Notes: a model not told the origin generated them from the sequence alone. DNA of 64,000 nt from Sphingomonas aurantiaca (GCF_003050705.1 NZ_QAOG01000008.1:62001-126000); one strand, 5' to 3'. Positions 18,501 to 26,333 are shown, counted from the stretch's first letter. Program-made: numbers and translations.

Positions 18501-19744
18501 GGTCCGGGCGCGGCAAACCCGTCGGCGAGCGTCACCGTGACGTTTGCGTCCGGCGCGATCGAGAGTTGCTCAAAGGCGGTGGGAAGCGCTGCGGCGTTGG
18601 CGAGCGTCGTATCGGCCGCGATGCGCACGCGCACGGTATCTGTGCCCGAACCACCGTTAATCGCGCCGGTAATGCCGGTAACCAGCCCGTTGCCGTTCCA
18701 GCCGGCGACGAGCGTATCGTTACCCGCCCCGAACGTGACCGACCCCGTGATCGTCCCCGCAGTGGAATCAATGGTGCTGTTGGTGGTGTAGGCAGGCTGC
18801 GCGGCGGTGACGACATTGCCGGTGATGGTGCCGGCATTGGTCAGCGACAGCGATGTATTGGCCTGGATCGCGGTCGCGCCGCCGCTCGTGATCCGCCCGC
18901 CGATCGCGTTCGTCACCATCATGAAGTCGCCCGCCAGCGCGGTGCCCGTGCCAGTGTTGGCGATGAGGCCGGTGTTGGCGACGGCGCGCGACGAACCAAG
19001 ATTGGCCAGCGTAGCGGTCGTGCTCGCCGACGTGATGGTGCCCGAATTGGTGACGTTGCCGAACAGCAGATAGCCCACGCCCCAGTCGACCGCGCTCCGC
19101 GTGCCGCCGTCGATCAGACCCGCATTGATGAGCGTTCCGACCGGTCCGCTGATCGCGCCGATCGTGCCGGTCGCGCGGTTGGTGATGGACGAAAAGCCGG
19201 CATAATTGGGCGTCGTCGACAGCAGCGCGATGCCGCCGGTGCCGGTCAGCGTGCCCGCATTGTCGATCGTCGCATAGGCATTGCCGTAGCCGGTGCCGGC
19301 CTGGCCGACCACGACCGCATTGGCGCCCGTTACCGTGCCGCCCTGCGCGACCGTCAGGAGAAGGTTGGCGGTCGCATAGCCCTGGTTGTTCGCCGCGGGC
19401 TGCCACAACACGCTCACGCCCGACTGCGCCACGCCGTCGACACGCCCGGCGACCGAGACGTTCACCGCGGATCCGCCCGAAGTGGACGGCAGTTGGACGG
19501 CGATCCCGGCCTGGCCACCGCCCAGCACGGTTGCCCCGGTCGGGACGCTGACGCTGGTTCCGTACGTCGTCACCACCAAGCCGTTGACGTCGGTACCCGA
19601 GCAGATCGTCGTACCGTTCGTCTGGGTAGGATCGGGCGCGCACTGAGCAACAGCGGGTGCCGCCAGCGCCAGCGTCATTACCAGAGCGCTCGTCTGCAAC
19701 GCGCGCGCGCGCACGCGCCGCGCCGACGACATACTTCCAACCAT
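12539..19744 (-). CDS. Giant autotransporter with beta-helix passenger and C-terminal barrel
   Basis: The start at 19744 (MVGSMSSARR) follows a GGGGGA ribosome site at 6 bases, so the 27 codons further upstream in the open frame are not used. The 2401-residue product has a signal peptide to about residue 35 (ending PAVAQ) and a passenger of many short repeats (GTIT-N-S/AG and ANSGTI-like units). These are typical of a right-handed beta-helix with small G-x-G-x-D-turn blocks such as GAGND and GGSGTD. The autotransporter barrel covers roughly the last 280 residues and ends LRLRF. A type V secreted surface protein, probably for adhesion or biofilm. It is monocistronic: a stem-loop follows it and a divergent region precedes it. 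Several long frames on the opposite strand are artefacts of its codon use. Confidence 0.92.
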   Translation of the reverse strand: MVGSMSSARRVRARALQTSALVMTLALAAPAVAQCAPDPTQTNGTTICSGTDVNGLVVTTYGTSVSVPTGATVLGGGQAGIAVQLPSTSGGSAVNVSVAGRVDGVAQSGVSVLWQPAANNQGYATANLLLTVAQGGTVTGANAVVVGQAGTGYGNAYATIDNAGTLTGTGGIALLSTTPNYAGFSSITNRATGTIGAISGPVGTLINAGLIDGGTRSAVDWGVGYLLFGNVTNSGTITSASTTATLANLGSSRAVANTGLIANTGTGTALAGDFMMVTNAIGGRITSGGATAIQANTSLSLTNAGTITGNVVTAAQPAYTTNSTIDSTAGTITGSVTFGAGNDTLVAGWNGNGLVTGITGAINGGSGTDTVRVRIAADTTLANAAALPTAFEQLSIAPDANVTVTLADGFAAPGPLGIAGSGTIVNRTTLTGTTQAVVANDFFSSGYPTFINAGTIRTTAGTSGVFAAALGFNVNRFENSGTIAATGDGVSFSSQGEFVNSGTITAAGTGVSLFGPSFANSGTIRSTGGIGVILSGSYGSNWTNSGLIEGATAGARVSSTLVNTGTITSAETGVQISYYGVLDNRAGGVVTGGLAGIAGTSDSLFNATIANAGTINGNVRLIGNSGSSYSGNRYFALAGGVLNGSLTLGNGDTLISEFANDDAGAFAGITGTVTASGTLLRYRVRADAAAMLDRPAGFAGVGYDLYDGATLTLTGTATQSAPTFYAAPLSLAGNGIVDVDGTITATSQPAIQVTSLAIAPGETVPTMSGLAITSRGSLTLDHPNDATYAYAAVTLGGSDSFTNAGTITVRDRATTIYSPIYAIGGGKDVVNTGTITLAAAGGVSGARSFTNSGAIVQTGAAASTAVISGVAAVTNTGTIDAAGTAILLSYGNSIVNSGRIASSGAAAIATSDYYTAYGATITNQAGGTIAGANGQAAIRISGGTLSNAGTITGSVDLGYSTYGQTYLPATYIANGGTLAGDLRFGAGDDVFVAVDDVNGVSGTIDGGEGTDTYTHARTTSGTVTLGALLPISFEREGVRALGTATVATIAAATPFAADVIVSGDGAIVNTAVLLGQVSTESTSFGQTSGSGRLASFTNSGSIALGFTGAVDSFVNAGTIGTDALGGTAVAMYQDSPLTFANSGTIASNGSANTMYLGGPGISFANSGTITNSGTGLAASLFSYYGGTIAATNSGNLSGGFDASSYSYYGPDTETPATASVSLANSGTITRADGTAVELYVYPGAAAASVSLNNSGMIEATGADGVGAIATVAGYANDAAQTINVVNSGTIRATGSGGVALLLNGDASVTATVVNASAGLIEAMGANATALLSYDAGVDLTNAGVIRGNAGRTIEADDPFADYLGTTYVAGAIQTGGSADDRIVNTGSIIGSVALGAGNDAIENRGRIEGDVFLGSGDDSFLQLASATLIGTVDGGTGTDDLIVDATGGGAVNGDQFINFERFSQIGQGSVAYSGNFRFDTIGVSLGTVTVAAGETLASNGPVTLTGSDSAETVINNGTIAGSVLLLGGNDRFVNAGQVGGAVSLGDGDDAFVEQAGSRVVGGVDGGAGDDLYTIVLAGDHAGLGARTGFERLGVTGSGTLSLTLDQGFDQIALAGTGLNLALAGYTVGAVTGSAATETLSVDGDIASVSLDAGDDSLTLGTTRAAGRYDGGAGTDTLRFGAMAPVTLAGTATGFEQVVLAGGALTVTGTLGTAGAALAFGAGDQRITVANGGTLAGTIDLGAGNDGFRLAAAGTLNGTVAGGAGTDTATIELAGNRTIGAVLTGFETLATEGAGTLSLTGTQAYDRVLASGDLTIAAGASLVAPQVVFAESNNRFTIAGTFAGSVDGGAGSDTIAVSGGSQTTPVAFGSVANVESFAMSGGFATVSGTAAFGAVDLTGGRLVGLAGSTIGASQIFVRQGATFGSAGTVNANLTVAGTLSPGASPGTMTVNGNVALQSGSVSLFEITPTVSDKLLVNGTLTIASGATLQLAPSGTLRPGTSYDLIIASGGITGSYSTIVKPDTLFGFVVQRADRIQLLGQFLGDPAFSPQVSRSIAYANATLAAVPATSTLFNALPSLLTANGASNPVAFAQITPEAYASATQIGVDNALALSGVARGAAFGTAGDDTHAYTFAQTLGGWHRLGGDPATGTAMAQSRSYGFLGGIGVGNARWSVGGFAGYLNDRQQIDALGARTKLDGVVAGVHGRYLTPGGFGVTASVLYDGGKARTDRALPGAASANGRYDLHSWVSDVSASYELDMASDWTLRPRAGVTYVRTTRDGVAETGGSPFALTVARDRHVAGFADAGLSFARPEVSTNPFRPFVSLGARYQIEGTRTDAVAGYAGGGLGLEALGAQRARLVGTAAAGIAYRLPSGLDLFSSVGSQTGRDDHQESLTAGLRLRF

Positions 19745-20096
19745 GTAGCATCCCCCAATTTCAGTGAGCGGCCTAACGGAACAAGAGGGACGTTGTCCAG
19801 CAAGGTTCGCAATAAAAACACGCACCTATAGTGGCGCGCCTAGATCCGAAGATGGTTTCTACTGGCATCGACCAAGTCGACGCGCGCCGTTTCGCGTTCG
19901 AAACAAGTCGAACGGACGTTCGGCAAGCGCTAGGAGACGTCAAGCGAAATTGCTGTTATCGTTCGCAGGGTGGAAGAGTTGGCCTGTTCAAGGGCCACCA
20001 CGCAACTGATTATGATCAACGCGACGTACGTTCATCGCGTCGACGCAACGGCCGACTGGCGGCGAAGGCGGCCGGGCAGCAGCCCGGCCGGCTGGT
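19745..20096 (+). other. Intergenic region upstream of the autotransporter
   Basis: About 350 bp between the autotransporter start and the stop of the lipoprotein gene, both on the minus strand. It holds the autotransporter ribosome site (GGGGGA at about 19751-19756), presumably its promoter, and the lipoprotein terminator at its far end. It is less GC-rich than the coding DNA around it. Open frames here on the + strand have no recognisable protein features. Confidence 0.5.
20069..20090 (-). terminator. Hairpin terminator of the lipoprotein gene
   Basis: A perfect 9-bp stem (CGGCCGGGC paired with GCCCGGCCG, loop AGCA) lies 7 bases after the TAA of the lipoprotein gene. There is no long T tract, so the efficiency is uncertain. 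Confidence 0.6.
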
Positions 20097-20852
20097 TTAC
20101 ATCGGTGGTGTCAGGCCATCCTTGCCGATCGCGACCGACTTTGCCGCGCTCGCGCCCGGCGGGGTGACCGCGAACACCTTCTGGCCCTTTGCCAGGACCG
20201 TTTTCTGCGTCGGGTCGAACCGGACGATCGGCACCCCGGCGGGTACCGCGACCTTCACGTTGCCGCCCTTGTACGACACCGAGAGCACCCGATCGGTCGA
20301 CGACGCCCCGCCGCCGGGCGTGGCACCACCGGTCACCGTACCGTTAGTCATCGCGCTCTGCGGCTCGACCGTACCATTGGTCATCGCACTCTGCGCATCG
20401 ACGGTGCCGTTGGTCATCGCGCTCGATCCCGCCGAATCGCCACCATTGGCCGCCACGACACCGGGGACGTCCCACGCATAATGCCCCTCACCCGTGCCAC
20501 GCATCGATTCCGGGAAGATCACCACTTCGACGGCGCGGAGCGCGGTCTTGGGGCCGGTGGTCGCGGTGCCGATGAAGTCGCCATCCTTCAGCGACGAGAG
20601 GCTCGATGGCACCACCCAGGCATAGCCGGTCTTGGCGTCGATCGGCACCGTGACGGTCTTGCCGTCATAGGTCTGCACCGTCAGCGCATCGGCGGTCACC
20701 GCCTGCACGGTGCCGCGCACGCGGCCGGTCGAAGCGGTGGCGGTGGCGGCGGTGTCGTTGGCGGTCGCGTCGTTGCCGGTCCCGGTGCCGGAGCATCCGG
20801 CGACCAGCGTCAGTGCGGCGCCCATCAGGGCCAGGCTTTTGATCCGGTGCAT
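20097..20852 (-). CDS. Periplasmic lipoprotein with an 11-residue tandem repeat
   Basis: The start at 20852 (MHRIKSLALMG) has a good GAGGA site 6-7 bases upstream; an in-frame ATG 30 codons earlier has none. The 251-residue protein has a lipoprotein signal ending in the lipobox LVAGC (Cys about residue 19). A low-complexity Thr/Ala/Asn stretch follows, then a small beta domain starting GRVRGTVQAV (DUF5666-like), three copies of an SAMTNGTV unit near residues 140-173, and a second small beta domain near the C-terminus. It is probably anchored in the outer membrane facing the periplasm. Function is unknown. It stands alone, with its own terminator and about 900 bp of apparently non-coding DNA upstream. 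Confidence 0.75.
   Translation of the reverse strand: MHRIKSLALMGAALTLVAGCSGTGTGNDATANDTAATATASTGRVRGTVQAVTADALTVQTYDGKTVTVPIDAKTGYAWVVPSSLSSLKDGDFIGTATTGPKTALRAVEVVIFPESMRGTGEGHYAWDVPGVVAANGGDSAGSSAMTNGTVDAQSAMTNGTVEPQSAMTNGTVTGGATPGGGASSTDRVLSVSYKGGNVKVAVPAGVPIVRFDPTQKTVLAKGQKVFAVTPPGASAAKSVAIGKDGLTPPM
20332..20430 (-). repeat. 33-bp tandem repeat, three units, inside the lipoprotein gene
   Basis: Three consecutive 33-bp units (20332-20364, 20365-20397, 20398-20430) encode repeated SAMTNGTV plus a variable three-residue linker (DAQ, then EPQ). The units keep the reading frame, so changes in copy number would lengthen or shorten the linker between the two beta domains without breaking the gene. 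Confidence 0.85.
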
Positions 20853-21769
20853 GCAATATCCTCGCAATAAGCGTTGCCGACAATTCGGCGCCGTCGGTGA
20901 CGAGGTCATGTTTGCCGCTTTACAGCAACTTACGCGATCCAATCATCGGCAGCCGGGAAACGCTCCACGGGCGAATATGGGCGCAGGAGCTCGGACGACG
21001 CGGCCAGTCACCGACAGCCGCGGCGATTTCGCCGCATATCCGCGCGATCAACCCGTCAATTGTGCAGATCGTAACGCATATCGACCCGGCAGAGTCCGAT
21101 TCGGTGGCGGCGCTCGAACCGCATGAGCGCCGTGTCCAAGTCATCCATGTCGAGGGACCTGCGGCGATCGCGCTGATCCCGGCCTATGCCCCTGATGTCC
21201 ACGCCTTCCCGCTGGATTCCGCGAGACCAAATGCTCGGTGGCAGCACGTCCAAGCCCAATTCTCGGGCAATGTGAGCCATGCCGTTCCCCGCTATCTGGG
21301 TCATATAGGCCAACAGTAGCTCGTGCCCGCTCAGCACGATGCAGGCTAGGTATACGCCGCTTAACGTCGGTAAAAAGAAAACCAAGCGCGGCGTCGCGTT
21401 CTAAAGACATGATCGGTTCATGCCGCATTGCACCCTGTGATTATCGGTGCGCGCGCCGCTTCGGCCACCATGGTCGTCGGCAGATCCTGTCCGCTTTTGA
21501 GTTTGTCGGACCGCGCCTCTCCGTCGCGATACGGGGAATTCAGACACCTATCTGGCCCATCCCGCGGTGTTACTGTCCGATATCAGCATCGTCGTGCGCC
21601 CATCCAGTACTGAATTCGACACCAGCAACAGGACTTTATGAACCACGGGGATGCACTGACACACGCCTGAAATCAAATCGCGATCTGCTAGCCATCAAGA
21701 GCCCGGCCAAGCCATTTGCACGACGCGGTAACCGACCCAAGTAATATTGGGCAGTTGGGGAGGAAGATA
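20853..21769 (+). other. Gene-poor region of about 900 bp, possible gene remnants
   Basis: No frame here combines a good start, a ribosome site and a recognisable protein. The DNA is visibly less GC-biased than its surroundings. A short + strand frame near 21533-21640 reads DTYLAHPAVLLSDI, which faintly recalls a response-regulator receiver domain. A minus-strand frame near 21200-21320 (HIARELGLDVLPPS) faintly recalls an EAL domain. Both are broken and neither can be supported. The end of the region carries the promoter and the ribosome site GGGGAGGAAG of the next TonB receptor. Confidence 0.4.
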
Positions 21770-24061
21770 ATGTTCAAGTTCAGCCTGCTTCTATCGACAT
21801 CGCTGCTGGCATGCTTTGCCGCCGCCGCGCCCGCGTTCGCGCAGGACGTTCCCGCCGGCGCCGACACGCCCGCGGCCAGTCCGCAGGACGACGCGGCGCC
21901 GGCATCGGCCAGCCCCGCCCGTGCTGCGCGCGCGCCCGACGGCCAGACGCCCGTCGATGGGGCGGCGCTGCAGGACATCATCGTCACCGCGGAGCGCCGC
22001 TTCAACACCGCGCAGAAGACCGCGGCGGCGATCAGCGTGCGACCGGGCGCGGAAATGCTTCGCCAGGGACGCTATGAGCTCAAGAACATCCTCGAAGACG
22101 TTCCCGGCGTGGTCGGCGGCGCCGCCTCGACCGTGGCGACGTCGCAGGGCAGCGGCACGGACAACCCCGCGGCAGGCCTGGTCATTCGCGGCGTCCAGCC
22201 CAACTCGGGCGCCGGCGGCAGCGCGACGTCGACGTCGTCGACCGCGGCGATCTATGTCGACGACGTCTATAACGGCATCGGTGGCAACTACGACATCGAC
22301 CGCGTCGAAGTGCTCCGCGGACCGCAGGGCACGCTGTACGGGCGCAGCGCGACATCGGGCGTGGTGGCGATCCAGACCGGCGCGCCGGATGCGTCCGCGA
22401 TCAGCATGTCGGGAACCGGCGAGGTCGGGAACTTCGCGCTCCGCCACCTGACCGGCGACGTGAACATCCCGATTATCCAGGACAAGCTGGCGGTGCGCGC
22501 GTCGGGAAACCTGTACAAGCGTGACGGCTATTATTCGGCCCAGGGCGGCGCCGTCTCGAGCGAAGCCTTCCGCGTGAAGGCGCTGTTCACCCCGACCGAC
22601 AATTTCTCCGCGTTGATCGGCTATGCGCAGGAATTCAACGTCACGCACTCGGGTGGCGTCTCGATCCGGCAGGGCGATTCACCGACCGACTTCATCTACA
22701 CGCCGCAGGAGGTCGGGACCGGCAGGAACCATTTCCGGCAATATTGGGCGAATTTCAAACTTGACCTGGGGCCGGTGGAGGTCACGTATATCCCCGCGGT
22801 GCGCACTTGGTATCAGAATGCGACGATCGTCGCGCGGGGGACGGTGTTCAACGCGGACCAGACCATCGTGACGCCCGACGACAAGTTCGTGACTCACGAA
22901 CTGCGGATCCACAGCGCGCCGAACGATTCGAAGTTCAGCTGGCAAACCGGTGCGATGTATTACCGGAACACGCTGAATACCGTGAACAACCTGTACAATC
23001 TCGATCTCGGTCGGTTCCTGTTCAAGGATACTACCGACAAGACGACGACCGCCGCTGGCGTGTTCGCCGAGGGCATCTACGCGTTCGCGCCGACCACGCG
23101 CCTGACCGCGGGCGTCCGCTATGATTATACCAAGGTCGCCGTGACGCAGGACTATACCAGCGTGATCGGCACGACCGCGACGCTGCGCGGCGACCAGGGC
23201 GTCCGCAAATTCAACAACGTGACCTACAAGGCGCGGATCGAGCATGATCTGGCACCGCGGAACCTGGTCTACGCATCGATCTCGACCGGATTCTCGCCGG
23301 GCGACATCACGCTGACCACCGGGCAGGATTTCCAGCCCGTGGTGCAGACGCTCGAGGCCGAAACGCTGACGGCCTATGAGGTCGGGTCGAAGAACCGGTT
23401 CCTCAACGACCGGCTGCAGATCAACGGTGCGCTCTTTTACTATGATTATGCCGGTTACCAGACCGCGCAGATCAACTTGACGCCCGAAAACCCTGGCAAT
23501 CCGACATTCCGCACGATCACCGTGCCGCTGCGATCCTATGGCGCGGAGCTCGAGGTGCAGGCGCGTCCTTGGGCGAACGGCACGTTCAGCCTGAACGCGT
23601 CCTACACCAATGCGCGCTATGGGGACTTCGGCATCTACAAGACCTATTTCTCGACGCAGAAGGTATCAGGCGTGCCCCCGCTCCAGGGCAACGTCGCCTA
23701 TGACCACCGGATTCCGCTGGGCGGCGAAGCGACGCTGGCGCTGCGCGGCGTGGTCCGCTTCTTCACCGCGCACGACCGGTCGCGGCTGACGCAGGAATGG
23801 GCAGATCTTGGCGCCGGTCCCTATGGCCATGTCAATTCGCAGGCGCTCGCCGACTTTAACGCGACGCTGATCATCAACCCGCAATTCTCGATCACCGGCT
23901 ATGTCCGCAATCTCACCGACAACCGGTTCCTGCCGGACGGCTGGGCGATCGGCAGCGTCACGCCGAGCATGACCCCGGGCGGTCCGCTGCAGGTGAGCAC
24001 CGACCGCGCGGCGCTCAGCGATCCACGGACGTTCGGAATGATCGTCAGCTTCCGCTACTGA
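21770..24061 (+). CDS. TonB-dependent receptor (catabolic type)
   Basis: The start at 21770 (MFKFSLLLSTS) follows GGGGAGGAAG closely. The 763-residue protein has a signal peptide (cleavage after APAFAQ, about residue 24), an Ala/Pro-rich linker, a TonB box-like DIIVTAERR (about 68-76), a plug with VLRGPQGTLYGRSATSG and a barrel ending in FRY. DIIVTAERR and GPQGTLYGR mark the large sphingomonad receptor group that takes up sugars, aromatics or steroids rather than siderophores. It is monocistronic with a strong terminator, and faces the catabolic island, so it may import that pathway's substrate. That link is inferred from position only. Confidence 0.93.
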   Translation: MFKFSLLLSTSLLACFAAAAPAFAQDVPAGADTPAASPQDDAAPASASPARAARAPDGQTPVDGAALQDIIVTAERRFNTAQKTAAAISVRPGAEMLRQGRYELKNILEDVPGVVGGAASTVATSQGSGTDNPAAGLVIRGVQPNSGAGGSATSTSSTAAIYVDDVYNGIGGNYDIDRVEVLRGPQGTLYGRSATSGVVAIQTGAPDASAISMSGTGEVGNFALRHLTGDVNIPIIQDKLAVRASGNLYKRDGYYSAQGGAVSSEAFRVKALFTPTDNFSALIGYAQEFNVTHSGGVSIRQGDSPTDFIYTPQEVGTGRNHFRQYWANFKLDLGPVEVTYIPAVRTWYQNATIVARGTVFNADQTIVTPDDKFVTHELRIHSAPNDSKFSWQTGAMYYRNTLNTVNNLYNLDLGRFLFKDTTDKTTTAAGVFAEGIYAFAPTTRLTAGVRYDYTKVAVTQDYTSVIGTTATLRGDQGVRKFNNVTYKARIEHDLAPRNLVYASISTGFSPGDITLTTGQDFQPVVQTLEAETLTAYEVGSKNRFLNDRLQINGALFYYDYAGYQTAQINLTPENPGNPTFRTITVPLRSYGAELEVQARPWANGTFSLNASYTNARYGDFGIYKTYFSTQKVSGVPPLQGNVAYDHRIPLGGEATLALRGVVRFFTAHDRSRLTQEWADLGAGPYGHVNSQALADFNATLIINPQFSITGYVRNLTDNRFLPDGWAIGSVTPSMTPGGPLQVSTDRAALSDPRTFGMIVSFRY

Positions 24062-24078
24062 ATCGATGCTGCGTCGAC

Positions 24079-24118
24079 AGGGCAGCGGTCGGGTATCCCC
24101 CGATCGCTGCCCTTTTTT
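24079..24118 (+). terminator. Rho-independent terminator of the TonB receptor
   Basis: A 15-bp stem with one G-U pair (arms 24079-24093 and 24099-24113, starting AGGGCAGCGG) and a 5-base loop is followed by six T residues. It begins 17 bases after the receptor stop. Confidence 0.9.
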
Positions 24119-24180
24119 CGTTTGCGCTGATCGACGACACCACCTCAATTTGCGAGCCATGCCGTACGCACCGAACGAAG

Positions 24181-24217
24181 AAAAACGCCGGGACTGGAAG
24201 TTATTCCAATCCCGGCG
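24181..24217 (-). terminator. Rho-independent terminator of the minus-strand SnoaL operon
   Basis: A 14-bp stem with one G-U pair (arms 24186-24199 and 24204-24217, loop of 4) is followed on the minus strand by TTTTTCTTCG. It ends transcription of the gene that stops at 24261. With the terminator at 24079-24118 it insulates two convergent units. Confidence 0.88.
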
Positions 24218-24260
24218 CTGCGTTCGTTCAGACGGGCGTCGGAAGCGCCGTCTACCTTGG

Positions 24261-24806
24261 CTATTTGGCGCCGATCACCGTCGTGCGCTGAAGGATCCGC
24301 CACTCGCCTTTACGCTTTTCGAGGACGTCCTCGTAATGGCCGGGCAACCCGACGATCGTCGTCTTCGTCTTCAGATCGGGATAGACGCTTACGAAATAGC
24401 CATATTGCGTCGCGCGCGTCGGGCTCTGGAACTCGAAGTGATGGCTCAGCGACAGATGCCAGGGCGGGTTACCATTGCCGATCGCGTTGGGCAGCGGCCC
24501 TCCACCCGGCGGCGCCGGCGGTGGCATGGCTGCAGCGCGATACGGCATCGTGAAGCTCTTGCCCGGCTCGGGCTGCGCGATGATCGTCGCCTCGGGCCAG
24601 AACGCGCGATCGAACTGTGCCATGTCGTGGCGCTCGAGACCGAGCGTATAATTGTCCACGGCAGCGTTCACGCCCACCCAGTCGTCGACCGTCGGCTTGA
24701 AACCGCTCGCATTGGCGCCTGCCGCCGCTGGCCCCGGCCCTTGGGCCTGCACCGCGCCGGACGCGAGCAACAGGCACGCCCCGACCATCCCCGTCAAATG
24801 TCGCAT
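24261..24806 (-). CDS. Secreted SnoaL-like (NTF2-fold) protein, module 1
   Basis: A 181-residue protein with a signal peptide (cleavage near AVQAQ, residue 22). An NTF2/SnoaL-like domain covers about 38-175: WVGVNAAVDNYTLGLERHD, a Phe-Trp pair and the ending EWRILQRTTVIG are typical. Members are small cone-shaped enzymes or binding proteins; the catalytic role cannot be assigned. It is the last gene of a three-gene minus-strand operon (DUF6152, GHWEGDT-like protein, SnoaL), an arrangement seen again at 34604-37293. Confidence 0.8.
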   Translation of the reverse strand: MRHLTGMVGACLLLASGAVQAQGPGPAAAGANASGFKPTVDDWVGVNAAVDNYTLGLERHDMAQFDRAFWPEATIIAQPEPGKSFTMPYRAAAMPPPAPPGGGPLPNAIGNGNPPWHLSLSHHFEFQSPTRATQYGYFVSVYPDLKTKTTIVGLPGHYEDVLEKRKGEWRILQRTTVIGAK

Positions 24807-24839
24807 GATATCGTTCTTCCCCCTAAACCGGTCGTGACG

Positions 24840-25796
24840 TCACTTCGCGTCTTTCGCCTGGAGCTTCTTGAGCACATCGGCGGGATCCTGCATGATCGAT
24901 TCGTTGCTCACCGGATCGAATTCGAGCGGATCCGCGCCCGAGCCACAAACCCATTCGGCGGGTATGCCCGCATCGCCGCGGTTGCGCTTAAAGATCTGCG
25001 TGTTGGCGACATAGGGCTTGGTCCAGACCGTGTCGTCGTAGATCGTCAGCGTGATCTCCATCGTGTCGGGATCGAGCAGCTTCATCCGCTCGACCATCCG
25101 CAGATTGGGTCCGTGCGGTCCAAACACGGACTCGATCGGCAGGACGAAGCGGCTCGTGCCCTTTCCCGGGAAATTGGTGTACTGGAACAGGATGTCGTCG
25201 GCGAAGGCGATGCTTTCGACGACGAACTCATTGCCCTCGAAATGGCCGATCGAGTCGCCCAGATAGCTCGGGTTCGGGCGCGCGGCATGCTTGCCGTTGA
25301 CCTTGATGAACCGGGTCATGCTGCTGTTTTCGATATAGATCGCGATCATGCCGGGCTCGAAGAAGAACTTGAGCGGCGAACCGAGGCGCTGGATCGTCGG
25401 CATGCCCGGCGTCTTGCAGCCGGCGCCTGCAAACGGAATGTCCGTAATCGGCTTGAACGCATCGGCATAGGCCTTCGCCTTCGGCGTCAGCGGAGTCTTC
25501 GGCTCACGATCGAGGAATGAGGTGACGCTCTGCCAGTTTCCGGCAAAGAAATCGGGCAGCTTGGTGACGTCGGACCATTTGGATCCGAGCGCCGTCGACG
25601 CGGGCTGCATCGTGTTCGGCGAAGGGGCCTGCATCGGGATCGCGGTCGGACGCTCCAGTGCGCCCTGGGCCGATGAACCTGGGGCCGGTGAGCCCGCGGG
25701 CCCCGGCGGCGGAACGGCCTGCGCGATGCCGGCCGAGGGCAGCGCCATCATGGCCGAGCCCATGATCGCCGCCAGCAATGTCTTGCGATTTTTCAT
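24840..25796 (-). CDS. Periplasmic protein with conserved Cys pair and a GHxEGxxxVV motif, module 1
   Basis: The start at 25796 (MKNRKTLLAA) was chosen because a run of six G lies 6 bases upstream; an ATG two codons earlier has no spacing. The 318-residue protein has a signal peptide and a Pro-rich linker. Its body shares features with the products at 35155, 36138 and 61026: an N-terminal GNW segment, a Cys in CKTPGMP, SYLGDSIGHFEGNEFVV in the middle, a GPHGPNLRMVERM stretch and a Cys near the end in EWVC. These residues suggest one domain, possibly with a disulfide. I know of no assigned function. It lies between DUF6152 (14 bp upstream) and SnoaL (33 bp downstream) in one operon. Confidence 0.7.
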   Translation of the reverse strand: MKNRKTLLAAIMGSAMMALPSAGIAQAVPPPGPAGSPAPGSSAQGALERPTAIPMQAPSPNTMQPASTALGSKWSDVTKLPDFFAGNWQSVTSFLDREPKTPLTPKAKAYADAFKPITDIPFAGAGCKTPGMPTIQRLGSPLKFFFEPGMIAIYIENSSMTRFIKVNGKHAARPNPSYLGDSIGHFEGNEFVVESIAFADDILFQYTNFPGKGTSRFVLPIESVFGPHGPNLRMVERMKLLDPDTMEITLTIYDDTVWTKPYVANTQIFKRNRGDAGIPAEWVCGSGADPLEFDPVSNESIMQDPADVLKKLQAKDAK

Positions 25797-25810
25797 GACC
25801 ATCCCCCCGA

Positions 25811-26233
25811 TCAATTACCAGGTGCGACGCCAGGAGGCGGCGCACCGAACCCTGCGCCCAGCACCTTGCCGCTGGCCAGCTTGACCTCGCTGATCAGGCC
25901 GACCGTCCGGCCGTTGCGGCTCGGGCTGGCGGTGACGGTCACCTTGTCGCCGGTCTTCATGTCACCCGAATTCCAGCCGCTGCGCGCGAGCATGCCGGCG
26001 CTGCCGGCCTCGAACCCCCAGATTTCCTGCGCGCCGCCGGGCTTGGTGGTGCGGATGTAGAGCCAGGAATGCGGGTTCGACCACACCCATTTCTCGACGG
26101 TGCCGCTGATGCTGATCTTCCTGGTCATGTCGAACGGTGCCGCGGAATGATGCGCGGCCACTGGAATTGCTACGGCGACCAGCAACGAAGCCGCCACTGC
26201 TGCCGAAATACGGGTTGAACTCAGCACTTTCAC
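25811..26233 (-). CDS. DUF6152-family secreted protein, module 1
   Basis: A GTG start at 26233 (VKVLSSTRIS) with AAAGG 8 bases upstream is preferred; the GTG at 26242 is also possible. The 140-residue protein has a signal peptide whose likely cleavage site is VAA, leaving HHSAAPFDM as the mature N-terminus. The small beta domain has GTVEKW, NPHSW (His55) and a GDKVTVTASPSRNG segment, which match the DUF6152 family. It is the first gene of module 1. No function is established for the family; the exposed N-terminal His-His and the NPH histidine may bind a metal (inference). Confidence 0.8.
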   Translation of the reverse strand: MKVLSSTRISAAVAASLLVAVAIPVAAHHSAAPFDMTRKISISGTVEKWVWSNPHSWLYIRTTKPGGAQEIWGFEAGSAGMLARSGWNSGDMKTGDKVTVTASPSRNGRTVGLISEVKLASGKVLGAGFGAPPPGVAPGN

Positions 26234-26333
26234 CGCAGTCACCTTTCGAAGTTCCCAATAGCCGAGGCTACAGCATAGTCTCGCCGGCACAACAGAGCCA
26301 AAGCGTTGCCTCGGTTTAGACCGCCGGACTCCC

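Noticed and set aside
12539..19744. Possible CRISPR or satellite array because of many repeated short DNA words
   Set aside because: The repeats are irregular in spacing and encode beta-helix units in one continuous frame; there are no constant repeats with unique spacers and no cas genes.
17399..19831. An 810-codon open frame on the + strand opposite the autotransporter
   Set aside because: It is antisense to the highly repetitive, GC-biased autotransporter gene, has Arg-rich low-information sequence, no signal, domain or ribosome site. Codon bias of the real gene explains it.
21056..21428. Possible EAL-domain or regulator gene on the minus strand
   Set aside because: Only a short HIARELGLDV-like similarity is visible; the catalytic EAL motif and most of the domain are missing and the frames are broken.
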